From DTWD01 sp963662965 (GTDB lineage Bacteria > Acidobacteriota > Vicinamibacteria > Vicinamibacterales > UBA8438): a stretch of DNA of 64,000 bases. The stretch covers positions 4,712,001 to 4,776,000 of the forward strand of contig OY759970.1 of NCBI GenBank assembly GCA_963662965.1, in the 5' to 3' direction. Below, one piece after another: positions 33,777-43,449 of this stretch. The position numbers and the translations under genes are program-made. Positions within the stretch are counted from its first letter, which is position 1. Every line of letters starts with the position of its first letter. Below the pieces are notes generated by a model. The model searched no databases. It saw only the letters and a program-made list of their open reading frames with translations, and was not told the DNA's origin.

Positions 33777-35654
33777 TCAGCGCCGCGGCTGCCACGCCGG
33801 TGTCCCCTCTTCCCACCGGTTGTCGGTCAAGGCCCTCTGCTCCGAGCCATCGGCACGCATGATGAACAGCTCGCCGTACGGCTGGGGGATGTCGGACAGC
33901 GGCGCCTCGTCCTTGAAGCCGAACCGCGAGCTACTGAACAGGATGTGCTCGCCGTCGGCCGACCATGCGGGGTGGGAGTTGTTGCCAGCGGACGTCGTGA
34001 GCTGCTTCAGCCCCGACCCGTCCGGCCGGATCGAGAAGATGTCGAAATCGTCATTCGCCAACCGACTGAAGACGATCCGGTCACCCTGCGGCGACCAGTG
34101 CGGAAAATTGTCGTAGTCGGTCGTTAGCGTCCGCACCGTTCCGTCCGCGAGCGTCAGCACCCGAAGGCCACCGGCGGTCTCGCCCCAGAAGCGGTAGACG
34201 ACCTCGGTTCCATCCGGCGAAAAGCTCGGAAAGCCGGCGTTGCCTGGTCCGGTGGTGAGCGTTCGCTCCTCGGAGCCATCCCGACGCACCATCATGACGG
34301 CGGCCGGACGGGTCCGTTCCAAAAAATAGTTCCCGACGCCGAACACGATCCATTCGCCATCGGGCGACCACTGCGGCGACATCACCGATCCTTTGCCGCG
34401 GAAGATCCGCCGTGGGTTGGTACCATCGATGTTCCAGACGGCCAGCGCCGTTCGATCGTCAGGCCGACCCCGACCGGTGCGCTCGCTCACGACGAGATGT
34501 CGGCCGTCTGGCGACACGGCTGGAAACCCGCTCGCGTAGAGCAGCTCGATGTCGGCGTCACGACCAACGAGCGCCTCTCCTGGCGCGCGCGGCGCGGCAA
34601 TCGTCGCGATCGGCCCTCGCTGATACACGACCCGCCGCCCGTCGGGCGACCACGACGGGTTGCCGATGTCTCCCACGCTCCCTGTCTTCCCGTCGTTGAA
34701 CGTCAACGCCGCAGTGGGACCGTCCTTGGCCAGATAGCCGACGCGGCCGTCACCGACGAATTGAGGCGAGAGCTTCAGACCGCGTCCCGACGCGTGCTCA
34801 GTGGGTGCGCCGGTCACGACGTCGACCGACACGATGCGCGAGTCGACGCTCGCCTGTTCGGGGAGCCAGCGCGCGCGAAACGTGTCGGCGAGGTCGACCT
34901 CATAGAACACGACCCGCTGGCCGTCCGACGACCACCGCGGCGAGCCGGAGAGCTGCCCGTCGGGCGACAGCTTCCGCACCCGATCGCCGCTCTGGTCCAT
35001 GACGTAAACCGCAACCGGGTGTAGGTGCTCCCACCGCCCCGCCGCCATCGGAAGCGGCACGCCCCGGTCAGACGAGAAGGCGATCCGCTCTCCGTCCGGC
35101 GACCAGCGCGGACGATAGTCGCCGCCGGGCGTGTCGGTGATGTTGCGGACCTGCCCGCTCGTGAGGTCCTTGATGTAGATGTCGGTGGAACCGCCGTCGC
35201 GCGTCGACACGAACATCAACCTCGTGCCGTCTGGCGACAGCACCGCCTGGTCGTCAAACGCCGGATGATCGGTCAACCGCTCGAGCCCGGTGCCATCCGG
35301 CTGCACGCGAAAGATGTCGGCGGACTCGTATCGTTCCGAAGTAAAGACGACCCAGTCGCCGTCGGCGGAGAACGACGCGTTGTAGTCGCGCTCGGAGCCG
35401 GCGATCAATTTGCGCGCGTTGGCGCCGTCAGCGTCGGCGATCATCAGCGCCGACTCCGTCGGGCTCCATTGGTCGACGAACACCCGGTCGACGACCACCC
35501 GCTCCGGGGTAACCGGTGTCGGCGGGACCGACATCCCACAGGCGACCGAGGCGGCCGACCCGACGGCGGCAAGAGCGACCGCCGCGGTCCTCCTACCGCG
35601 CAGCACCGGCACTGGCGCGCTGTCCAGAGCCGCCAAGAAACAGCCGCGAACCAT
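33777..35654 (-). CDS. TolB/PD40-type beta-propeller protein
   Basis: 625 residues from ATG 35654; GTG at 35612 or 35606 is also possible, since the ATG overlaps the DUF6152 gene by 62 bp. Signal segment AVALAAVGSAASVACG. At least eight PD40 (WD40-like) repeats: ARKLIAGSERDYNASFSADG, LTDHPAFDDQAVLSPDGTRL, ITDTPGGDYRPRWSPDGERI, WSPDGRRVVYQRG, MSPQWSPDGEWIVFG and HPAWSADGEHILFSSSRFG. Such propellers bind partners in the periplasm (TolB) or sit in front of peptidases; no peptidase domain is present here. Gap of 16 bp to the ADOP gene. Confidence 0.87.
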   Translation of the reverse strand: MVRGCFLAALDSAPVPVLRGRRTAAVALAAVGSAASVACGMSVPPTPVTPERVVVDRVFVDQWSPTESALMIADADGANARKLIAGSERDYNASFSADGDWVVFTSERYESADIFRVQPDGTGLERLTDHPAFDDQAVLSPDGTRLMFVSTRDGGSTDIYIKDLTSGQVRNITDTPGGDYRPRWSPDGERIAFSSDRGVPLPMAAGRWEHLHPVAVYVMDQSGDRVRKLSPDGQLSGSPRWSSDGQRVVFYEVDLADTFRARWLPEQASVDSRIVSVDVVTGAPTEHASGRGLKLSPQFVGDGRVGYLAKDGPTAALTFNDGKTGSVGDIGNPSWSPDGRRVVYQRGPIATIAAPRAPGEALVGRDADIELLYASGFPAVSPDGRHLVVSERTGRGRPDDRTALAVWNIDGTNPRRIFRGKGSVMSPQWSPDGEWIVFGVGNYFLERTRPAAVMMVRRDGSEERTLTTGPGNAGFPSFSPDGTEVVYRFWGETAGGLRVLTLADGTVRTLTTDYDNFPHWSPQGDRIVFSRLANDDFDIFSIRPDGSGLKQLTTSAGNNSHPAWSADGEHILFSSSRFGFKDEAPLSDIPQPYGELFIMRADGSEQRALTDNRWEEGTPAWQPRR

Positions 35655-36006
35655 CAGCGAGCACGAAGTTCCGACCGACCGCCTTCTCCGTCCCGTCTTT
35701 CGCCCGGTAGCCCTCGATGGTGAGCATCATGCCAATCTCGACCGTCTGCTGCGTCACGCCGCTCCGGATCAGCTCGTTCGGACTCCCGCCTTCGACCTGC
35801 CACGGGACGACCGTGCCGTCCTCCTCGGTCACCTCGATATGGAACCAGGAGTGCGGGTTGATCATGTCCCACTTGACGAGCTTGCCTTCGATCGTCAGTG
35901 GCTTGTCGATGTCGAACTCGGCCGAGAAGGCATGGTGCGCCACGATCGGCGCCGCCGCGAGCAGCACTCCGACGACGGCAACCACGACAATAACGTTCTT
36001 TCGCAT
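35593..36006 (-). CDS. Exported DUF6152 family protein
   Basis: 137 residues; signal peptide VIVVVAVVGVLLAAAPIVAHH. The mature start HHAFSAEFDIDKPLTIEGKL and NPHSWFHIEV are diagnostic of this small OB-fold-like family, which frequently accompanies the paralogous exported proteins upstream in Acidobacteriota and Proteobacteria. Function unknown. 27 bp after paralogue B. Confidence 0.85.
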   Translation of the reverse strand: MRKNVIVVVAVVGVLLAAAPIVAHHAFSAEFDIDKPLTIEGKLVKWDMINPHSWFHIEVTEEDGTVVPWQVEGGSPNELIRSGVTQQTVEIGMMLTIEGYRAKDGTEKAVGRNFVLADGSRLFLGGSGQRASAGAAR

Positions 36007-36033
36007 GAGTCTTCCTCCCGTTCCGGCGGCGGT

Positions 36034-36852
36034 CTATGGCTCCGGCTGCTTCCGGAGATGACCGTAGATCAAGTCCTCGACGAACGGGACGCACCGAAAC
36101 TCCAACAGCTCGGCGTTCTCCTCCACCCGCCGATAGAGCGGCATCCGCATCGTCCATGGACGTGTAAAGACATTCGGATCTTCAATGGTCACTTCGTAGT
36201 TAAGCGTCTCTGGACTGCGCGCGGAGATCCGCTCGACTACCCGCAGCCCGTCCGTATGGAAGTTGCCGGCTCGGTCGAACCAGGTCATCCCGTTGAAGCC
36301 GGCCGTCTCGATGACGAGCGTGTCTCCTTCCCACCGGCCGTTCGACCACCCCATCCAGCTCGGGGCCGGCGCCGCGGTGTGGTCCTGCATGTAAACGGTC
36401 CGGACCGCATTCGCGAACTCGTGCACGAACATGATGTGGGCCTGGCCCTGGATGATCTGAAACGGATACGGCATGTAAGTGGCGCGCGGCACGCCCGGCA
36501 GGTAGCACTTGATGGCCGGGTCTCGATGGAGCCGGTCGGCGAAGTTCTCGTTTCGTTGCGCGAGCGCGTCCGGCCGATACGGAATCTCCCCCCCGTCGAC
36601 GACGCCGAGCCCGCCCGGCATCGCATCGAGCGCCCCGAGGTCGCGGACCGTACCCTTGCTCGCACCATGCGGCTCGATGTCCCAGTGCGCCGCGTTGTTC
36701 GCCTGCCAGATGCCGTTAAGATCCGGCGTGCCGGCCGAGGTCCGCGGAGCCTGGTAATCAGTCGTCTGCGCCTGGACGGGCGGTGGAGCGACGCCCCAGC
36801 CCAACACGACGGCGGTGACGACGGTCAAGACGAGAATGCGCTCTCGCATCAC
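36034..36852 (-). CDS. Exported protein of unknown function (paralogue B, short)
   Basis: 272 residues; signal peptide ILVLTVVTAVVLGWGVAPPPVQAQ. It shares APRTSAGTPDLNGIWQAN, GRWEGDTLVIETAGFNGM, VVERISARSPETLNYEVTIED and PWTMRMPL with paralogues A and C, but lacks the C-terminal ACHEGNYG segment (here EFRCVPFVEDLIYGHL). Only three bp separate it from paralogue C upstream, so the pair are co-translated neighbours. Function unknown. Confidence 0.7.
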   Translation of the reverse strand: MMRERILVLTVVTAVVLGWGVAPPPVQAQTTDYQAPRTSAGTPDLNGIWQANNAAHWDIEPHGASKGTVRDLGALDAMPGGLGVVDGGEIPYRPDALAQRNENFADRLHRDPAIKCYLPGVPRATYMPYPFQIIQGQAHIMFVHEFANAVRTVYMQDHTAAPAPSWMGWSNGRWEGDTLVIETAGFNGMTWFDRAGNFHTDGLRVVERISARSPETLNYEVTIEDPNVFTRPWTMRMPLYRRVEENAELLEFRCVPFVEDLIYGHLRKQPEP

Positions 36853-36855
36853 GTC

Positions 36856-37872
36856 CTACCGCTGCTCCTGCTGCCGCGCAGCCTCTTCCGCCGCCAATCG
36901 CTCCTCGAGACGAGCGCCCACCAGCGTGTTATAGAGGCCGTAGTTCCCTTCGTGGCAGCCGTGCTCGAAAATGGGCCCCCTGGTGCTCTTCATCGGCATC
37001 TCGGCGGTCCACGGGACATCCCAAGTCGCCGAATCTTCGACGGTGAAGCGGTAGGTGATGGTCTCGTCGTCAACGCGGGTGAATCGTTCCGTCACGCGCA
37101 TCTGGTCACTCGAGCCGCTGAACGGATTCTTGCCGTTAAAATTGGCGGTTTCGACGACCAACGTGTCGCCTTCCCACCGACCGCGCGGCAACCCCATCCA
37201 CTGCCGGGCTTTCTCCGGCGGATGGTCGCGTCCATCGATCGGAATGATGCGCGCATCGTGGATCATCTCGACCAGGATCATCACGTAGTCGCGGTTCTGG
37301 ATGATCTGATAGTTGGCGTTGTAGCCGGCGTTCATCATCGGCGGGCCGGCCCCCCGCATAATCACGCAGCGGTCGTCGAGCTGATTCGCCTCGGCCGAGT
37401 CCCACCGGCCAATCCCCTCACGCGCGGCGGCGAGGTCGGCGGCCCGCTGCTGGCCCTCGGCGTTGATCGGCGGCAGTCTCCCGTTCGGCGGATCAACGAC
37501 CAGCGACGTGCGGAGGTTGCGCGCAAACGTCCCCTGGCTACGGTCCAGACCGAACTGCGTAAAGTCGTAGTGCACGTCGGGGATCGTCCCCGGCGTCGTC
37601 TGCGCCAACTCGCGCGACGCTCGTCCCTGCTCGAGCTCCGCCACCTCCTCCTCGGTGTAGAACGGCTTGGTGACCCCGTCGGGCCGCTCCAGCGGGATGT
37701 AGGTCTGGTTGGTCCAAAACCCTTGCAGGTCGGGGTAGCCGTCTGGCGTGCGGGGAACCGTATACACCGGATCGCCGGCCTGGCCGGCCGCCGGAGTCGG
37801 GGCCAGCCACGGGATCGCCGCGACGACCACCACAGCGACAACCAACGAGAACGACTGAGATCGATGGCACAT
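36856..37872 (-). CDS. Exported protein of unknown function (paralogue C)
   Basis: 338 residues; signal peptide SFSLVVAVVVVAAIPWLAPTPAAGQ. VPRTPDGYPDLQGFWTNQTY, RCVIMRGAGPPMMNAGYNAN, RDYVMILVEMIHDARIIPID, RWEGDTLVVETANFNGKNPF and GCHEGNYGLYNTLVGARLEE align well with paralogue A at 26582. First gene of the operon that ends with the ADOP permease. No catalytic motif is recognised. Confidence 0.7.
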   Translation of the reverse strand: MCHRSQSFSLVVAVVVVAAIPWLAPTPAAGQAGDPVYTVPRTPDGYPDLQGFWTNQTYIPLERPDGVTKPFYTEEEVAELEQGRASRELAQTTPGTIPDVHYDFTQFGLDRSQGTFARNLRTSLVVDPPNGRLPPINAEGQQRAADLAAAREGIGRWDSAEANQLDDRCVIMRGAGPPMMNAGYNANYQIIQNRDYVMILVEMIHDARIIPIDGRDHPPEKARQWMGLPRGRWEGDTLVVETANFNGKNPFSGSSDQMRVTERFTRVDDETITYRFTVEDSATWDVPWTAEMPMKSTRGPIFEHGCHEGNYGLYNTLVGARLEERLAAEEAARQQEQR

Positions 37873-38016
37873 GGGCGCGCTCCTGTCTGCTTGCCTCCGC
37901 GTCGAGATCTATCCGGTCATTCTACCGGCTAATAGGCCTTTACATCCTCCAAAAAAGGGAGCTACCCTGGGTTTCATCACCACGGCACACGGCTCACCTG
38001 TCCGAGGGAGGACACG

Positions 38017-40198
38017 ATGCCACCGCTCCGCTCCTTCATCAGGCTCATCACCACCCTCGCCGTCACGGGCGGCGCGCTTTGGTTCATGGCGCCGCCCCCG
38101 GCGGCCGCTGGCACCGACATCACCGGCGTCGTCCGGAGCGACGACGGCGTGAAATTGGAAGCTGGCGTCTGGGTGATCGCCGAGACCGATGATCTCGAGA
38201 CGGTCTTTCGGAAGATCGTCGTCACCGACGACGACGGCCGCTTCCTGCTTCCCGACCTGCCCGACGCGACCTACGAGGTCTGGGCGCGCGGCTACGGCCT
38301 GCTCGATTCGCCGGCGGTCGAGGCGACGCCGGGAAGCGACATCGCGCTCGCCCCGATGACGGCAACGACGCCGCAAGACGCCGCCAAGATCTATCCGGCA
38401 GCCTAACTGGTATTCGCTTCTCGAAGTGCCGCCGGAGAGTGACTTCCCCGGCACCGGCGAGGACGGCAACGGGATCAGCCGCGCCATGCGGAGCCAGGCG
38501 GCGTGGGTCGACCGCCTCAAGGATGGGTGCCAGCTCTGTCACCAGATGGGAAATGTGGCGACGCGGGAAATCCTGAACCTCGACGACTTCGACTCGACGA
38601 TCGCCGCCTGGGACCACCGCGTCCAGATCGGCCCCAGTGGCCCCGGCATGAACGGGGCGTTGACCCGGATGGGGGGCGCACGAGCGCTGCAGCTCTTTGC
38701 CGACTGGTCGGATCGCATCGCCGCTGGCGAAGTGCCCACAGCTCCGCCGCGCCCGCAGGGCATCGAGCGCAACGTCGTGCTGACCGAGTGGGGCTGGTCG
38801 CGGCCGAAAGGCTTCGTCCACGACGAGGTAGCGACCGACAAACGCAATCCGACGCTCTACGCGAACGATCCGGTCTACGGCGTCGGGATGCGGGAGGACA
38901 CGATCACGATCACCGATCCGGTGTCGAACCGCTCGACCGCCCTTACCTTGCCGACGCGCGTGCCGATGGGCGTCCGCAGCGACAGCTACCAATCGGCGTC
39001 GACCGACCTCATCCCGTCGCCCTACTGGGGCGATGACCATCCGCGCGGCGGACCGGCGAGCCCGCACAACCCGATGCTCGACGCCAAGAACCGCGTCTGG
39101 ATGACCTCGACGATCCGACCGGCGAACAACCCCGACTGGTGCAAGGCCGGATCCGACCATCCGTCGGCGAAGTACTTCCCCCTCGACCGCAGCGGGCGGC
39201 AGATCTCCTATTACGACGTCGAGGCGCAGAAGTTCGTCCTGATCGACAGCTGTTACGGCACGCACCATCTGCAGTTCGCCGAGGACGCGAACGATACGCT
39301 CTGGTTCAGTGGCGATACCAACGTCGTCGGCTGGCTCGACACGAAGCTGTACGACGAGACCGGCGACGAGCAGGCCGCCCAAGGGTGGTGTCCGACGGTC
39401 ATCGACACGAACGGCGACGGCCGGATCACCGAGTGGGTGGAGCCGGATGCAGACGCCGACCCGACCAAGGACACGCGGCTCAACGGCTTCGCCTACGGCA
39501 TCATTCCGAACCCGGCCGATGGTTCGATCTGGATCGCGCGACGCCTGCCGGTGCCAGGAAGGCTCCTGCGGCTCGAACTCGGCGACAACCCGCCTGAGAC
39601 CTGCATCACCGAGGCCTACGAGCCGCCGTGGGAGAACCCCGACGTACCCGAGGAGCAGTGGGGCCATGGCGGCCGCGGAATCGACATCACCCGTGACGGC
39701 ATTATCTGGACCGCGCTCGGCGGCAGCGGTCACCTCGCCAGCTTCGACCGGAGCAAGTGCGCGGTTCGGAACGGCCCGGAGGCGACCGGCCAGCACTGCC
39801 CCGAGGGGTGGACGCTTCATCGCACGCCGGGACCGCAGATGAAGGGGGTCGCCGCCGCCGGCAACGCCGACTTCCACTACTACAACTGGGTCGACCAGTT
39901 CGACACGTTGGGGCTCGGCGCCAACGTGCCCATCGCTGCCGGCACGACGTCCGACTCGCTGGTGGCGCTCCTGCCCGAGACGAAGGAGTGGGTCGTCCTG
40001 CGCGTGCCGTATCCGCTCGGCTTCTACACCCGCGGCCTCGACGGGCGGATCGACGATCCGAACGCCGGCTGGAAGGGGCGCGGCGTCTGGGCAAGCTACG
40101 ACTCGGTGGCCAACTGGCACAACGAGGGAGGCGCAAGCCTGAACATGACGAGCGAGATCGTCAAGTTCCAGATCCGGCCGCATCCATTGGCGAATTAG
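38017..40198 (+). pseudogene. CarbReg / cytochrome c / virginiamycin B lyase-like propeller gene, split by a frameshift
   Basis: The first frame (38017-38406) gives a signal peptide and a carboxypeptidase regulatory-like domain (GVVRSDDGVKLEAGVWVIAE, GRFLLPDLPDATYEVWARG) and stops at TAA 38404. One extra T just there separates it from NWYSLLEVPPESDFPG in the next frame. That frame (from about 38408, first start GTG 38426) carries a haem-binding CQLCH and a full propeller ending EIVKFQIRPHPLAN. The 46571 gene has the same architecture unbroken, so the ancestral product here was about 727 residues. The downstream frame lacks a signal peptide by itself, so the split form would not be exported. 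Error or mutation cannot be told apart. Confidence 0.82.
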
Positions 40199-40285
40199 AC
40201 TGCGGCCCCGAACCACCCCGCCGCGGGCACTCGTGGGGACCCCAAGGCCCCACGCCGTGCGCGCCCTGCCCCAGGATGGGAGCTT
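40196..40285 (+). repeat. Dispersed GC-rich repeat, copy 8
   Basis: TTAGACTGCGGCCCCGAACC, CCGCCGCGGGCACTCGTGGG and GCCGTGCGCGCCCTGCCCC. The TAG of the upstream gene is part of the first block. It shares both blocks with copies 1 and 3. Confidence 0.75.
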
Positions 40286-40378
40286 TGGGGGGCTTGCGTG
40301 CGGCAGCGTTAACGTCACACGGCCTGCGAACGTCTTGGTACCGACAACCGTCTATCCACGGTGAGGTACGCCCATCCG

Positions 40379-41816
40379 ATGCAGATCGTTGATTCGCTCG
40401 CCCACGACGTGAAGTTCGGGAGCCGGTCCTCGTCAAGAATCCGGAGTTCTCGCTGGTGGCGGTGCTGATCCTCGCGCTCGGCATCGGCGTCAACGCCGCG
40501 ATCTTCACCTTCGTCAACGTCGTGCTGTTCCGCCCGCTCCAGATCCCACGACCGGCCGAGCTGGTCGGGGTCTACAATCGCGACACCGAGCCACCAGGCC
40601 GGTACCGCACCTTCTCGTATCCAAACTTCCGTGACCTCAGTGAGCGCGTGACCACGTTCTCCGGTCTGACCGCCTACACGCCGACCATGGTCGGTCTTGA
40701 ACAGGACGGCGTCACCCGACGGGTCATGACCCACACGGTCTCCGACAGCTATTTCAAACCTTCGGCGACGCGCTCGCCACCGGACGCGGCTTTTTCCTCG
40801 AGGAAGGCGCGCCGCACGCCCACATCCCGGTCACCGTCGTCAGCCACGACTTCTGGGATCGGCGTGGACGCTAACGCGGCGCGATCTGGCGAGCGATCTG
40901 AAGCAACCGGTGGGTGGCGCCGGGGGGGGGGGCGGGGCGGGCCCGCGCCTTCTCCGGCCGCAACGAGCTTGTCGTCGGTCAGCTCGCCCTGTCGTTGACC
41001 CTCTTGACGGCCGGCGGACTCTTCCTTAGGGGCGCGCTCACCGCCGCCACGCGAAACCCCGGGTTCGCGCTCGAACACGGCCTCCTCGCCAAGACCGATC
41101 CAAGCCTCGCCGGGTACGACGAGACGCGCGGGCGCCAGATCTACGCGGATCTCCTTGACCGACTGCGCACCGTCCCCGGGATCGAGGCGGTCGCGGCCGC
41201 GTCGCTCGTGCCGTTCAGCGGCATCTCTGAGGGGCGAGCCCTGGAGCCAGTCGGCCGACCCGATGCCGAGAATGATCGTGCCGCGCCGCGATTCAGCATC
41301 ATCACGCCGGGGTATTTCGAGACGGTCGGACTCCCGATCTTCCGGGGCCGCGATTTCACGGCCGCCGAGGTGCGGAGCGACAACTCACCGCGTGTCGTCA
41401 TCGTCGACGAGCCGCTCGTACGTCGTCTCTGGCCCGAGAGCGACCCGATCGGACAATACGTCGCGTTCTACGACCGCGCGACCGAGCAACGCGACGAACC
41501 GCTGCAGGTGGTCGGCGTGGTTCCCGGGCTGCAGCATGAAGTGTTCGACGCGGAACCGGTCGCCCACGTCTACATGCCGTTCGGACATCCGTACCGGCTC
41601 TCGATGACGATCCATTTCCGGACGGCGGGCGCGGAGACGGCACAGGCGCTGGTGCCGGTGATGCGCGACGCAATTCGCGCCTTCGACCCCAATCTGCCGG
41701 TCTTCGCGCTCACCACCCTCACGGACTACCGTGACGGGAGCCTCGAGCTGTGGGTCATTCGCGCCGGCTCGCAGGTCTTCTCCACCTTCGGCTTGGCCGC
41801 CCTCCGCTACCAGTGA
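40379..41816 (+). pseudogene. ADOP-type permease, decayed (frameshifts, internal deletion, truncated)
   Basis: From ATG 40379 the N-terminus MQIVDSLAHDVKFGS continues, after a lost base near 40425, as VLVKNPEFSLVAVLILALGI and FRPLQIPRPAELVGVYNRDT. Another base is lost near 40756 (YF-ETFGDALATGRGFFLEEG), then a TAA at 40872. The central permease helices are missing. After a run of eleven G at 40922-40932 the sequence resumes with NELVVGQLALSLTLLTAGGL and GYFETVGLPIFRGRDFTAAE, ending FSTFGLAALRYQ exactly where the last TM block should begin. About half of an 800-residue ADOP protein is absent. Not functional. Confidence 0.85.
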
Positions 41817-42536
41817 TTAGGCCGGTAGCGGCGGCATCCGCGGCCCCGGCGTCGAGAACGTCATCTCCGTAATCGCCTTGACGCTCCGATTGCCGTAGCG
41901 GAACGGGACAACCAAGCGGAGCGGCGCGCCGTGACGCGGCGGGATCGGCTCGTCGTTCATCAGCCACGCCAGCATCACCTGCCGGTGGCGTAGCGTCGTC
42001 ATCGCCTCGTCGGCGTAGAAGCGATCCGACGCGACGAACCGGCAATAGTGCACCTCCGAGATGAGCCCGAGCATGTCGGCGAAGTCGTTGAAGCGCACGC
42101 CGGTCCACTTCACGATGCCGCGCGGATTTGGTGCGCCGCATTGCAGGAGATACGTGCCCGACACCGTCGGGAGCTGCTCCAAGTCGGAGAACCGGAGCGT
42201 CCCTGCGAGCCGGCCCAGGCCGCGCGTGTCGACCTTGATCGCCATCTGCCGGTAGTCAAACTCGATCTCCGGCGTCCGGCGGCCTTCGGAGCGCCACATC
42301 AGCGGATCGCTGATCGGACCGGCAGCGCTCTCGGGGTGCTCCGGGGCCGAACCGTCGGCGTTGAGCGGCAGCGGCGCCGGAAACCCGTCGCGAAGCGGCC
42401 GCTCCACGAGTGCGTCCGGCCAGTCGTCTTGCGCTTGGGCAGCTTCGGCGAGGCTTCGAGGCTTGACCACCCCAAGCGACAGCCCAGCCAACGTGGAACC
42501 GGACACCGCAAGCACCGTTCGTCGAGTCACCGCCAT
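41817..42536 (-). CDS. TAT-exported molybdopterin-dependent oxidoreductase (sulfite oxidase family)
   Basis: 239 residues from ATG 42536 (SD GGAGGTGC); an upstream open frame is discounted. The N-terminal TRRTVLAVSGSTLAG is a twin-arginine signal. The oxidoreductase-molybdopterin fold shows LLQCGAPNPRGIVKWTGV, where the Cys is the expected molybdenum ligand, and MNDEPIPPRHGAPLRLVVPF near the end. It is related to periplasmic MsrP/YedY and sulfite oxidases. The electron partner is uncertain: the neighbouring DUF418 membrane protein is broken, and no haem b subunit is seen. Appears intact, unlike both neighbours. Confidence 0.85.
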   Translation of the reverse strand: MAVTRRTVLAVSGSTLAGLSLGVVKPRSLAEAAQAQDDWPDALVERPLRDGFPAPLPLNADGSAPEHPESAAGPISDPLMWRSEGRRTPEIEFDYRQMAIKVDTRGLGRLAGTLRFSDLEQLPTVSGTYLLQCGAPNPRGIVKWTGVRFNDFADMLGLISEVHYCRFVASDRFYADEAMTTLRHRQVMLAWLMNDEPIPPRHGAPLRLVVPFRYGNRSVKAITEMTFSTPGPRMPPLPA

Positions 42537-42573
42537 CTGCACCTCCTCGCGCGCAAGCGCGCGCGAACTGATA

Positions 42574-43238
42574 TTAGACAGCCATTGGCTGCCGTTCATG
42601 ATACGTCAACGACCGCCAGACCAATTCCACCGGACCGTACCGGTACCGGCTCAGCCAGATCGGGCTGACGATGAGCTGGAACAGCCAGATCCCGTCGACC
42701 ACGTAGTACAGCTCGTGACGCTCGAGCTGCCCGACCAGACCAGGTCGCTGCGGACGCACGTTTCGCAACGGAAAGAGGACCAGCCCGACGAGACCGTAGT
42801 GCTAGAGGATGTCGCCCGGCCAGAGCAGAATGTAGCCGTGCACCATGCCGAAGACGATGAACCAGATCGTCCGCCGGTAGCAGACGTCCGCCGTCCGGAT
42901 GCTCTCGCCCCCTCGCGAGATCAGCAGCACCACCCCGGCGCCGAAGAGCATCGAGAAAATGTCCGCATCGAGCCTTCGAAGTAGGCCATCATGAATCACC
43001 GCGCCACGAACGGGGCGCCAGTCGTCGCCCCATCGACCCTCGGGTTGGTGTAAGCCTCGTATGGGAGACTCATGATCCCGATGTTCAGTAGCAGGATGCC
43101 GAGCAGGGCGACGCCGCGAAGCGTGTCGATCGAAGCGATACGCTCGGTGATGTCGACGGGCCGAGGCACGTCAGGACGAGGTACCTCGGCAGGGCGAACG
43201 ACCACATCAGGAGGAACGGTCTCGGCCTGGAGAGCCAC
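42574..43238 (-). pseudogene. DUF418-family membrane protein, decayed
   Basis: The start SIDTLRGVALLGILLLNIGI, middle FSMLFGAGVVLLISRGGESI with VFGMVHGYILLWPGDIL, and end GIWLFQLIVSPIWLSRYRYG plus GPVELVWRSLTYHERQP are all DUF418 landmarks, but they lie in different frames, with a TAG after GDIL near 42805 and the central helices missing. An intact member is about 380-420 residues; here 220 remain. It directly precedes the molybdopterin gene. Confidence 0.8.
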
Positions 43239-43449
43239 TAGCGGCCATTCTAATCGCAGAACTCACTTGGGTTGGCCGCGTCTGGCGCCGGACTGGGCGG
43301 CGAGGGCCAGGCGCGACGAGGGAGTGTGGTGGGCCCACATAACTGAGGAGCAACGCCGCCCTCGTCGTTCAGAACAAGCCAGCGGCGTCAATCCAGATGA
43401 GTTCTGTGATTAGGCGCAGGTCGGCGGGAAGCCCACCCTTTTTGCTGCC

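Noticed and set aside
32501..33862. Open frame of 453 codons on the plus strand
   Set aside because: Lies within the ADOP permease on the other strand; rich in Arg, His and Pro, no recognisable fold.
38222..40318. Open frame of 698 codons on the minus strand
   Set aside because: Antisense to the haem propeller gene, which has clear motifs in the plus frames.
43239..43449. Possible gene in the gap between the DUF418 remnant and the GH105 gene
   Set aside because: No frame with a plausible start, motif or codon pattern; treated as plain spacer.
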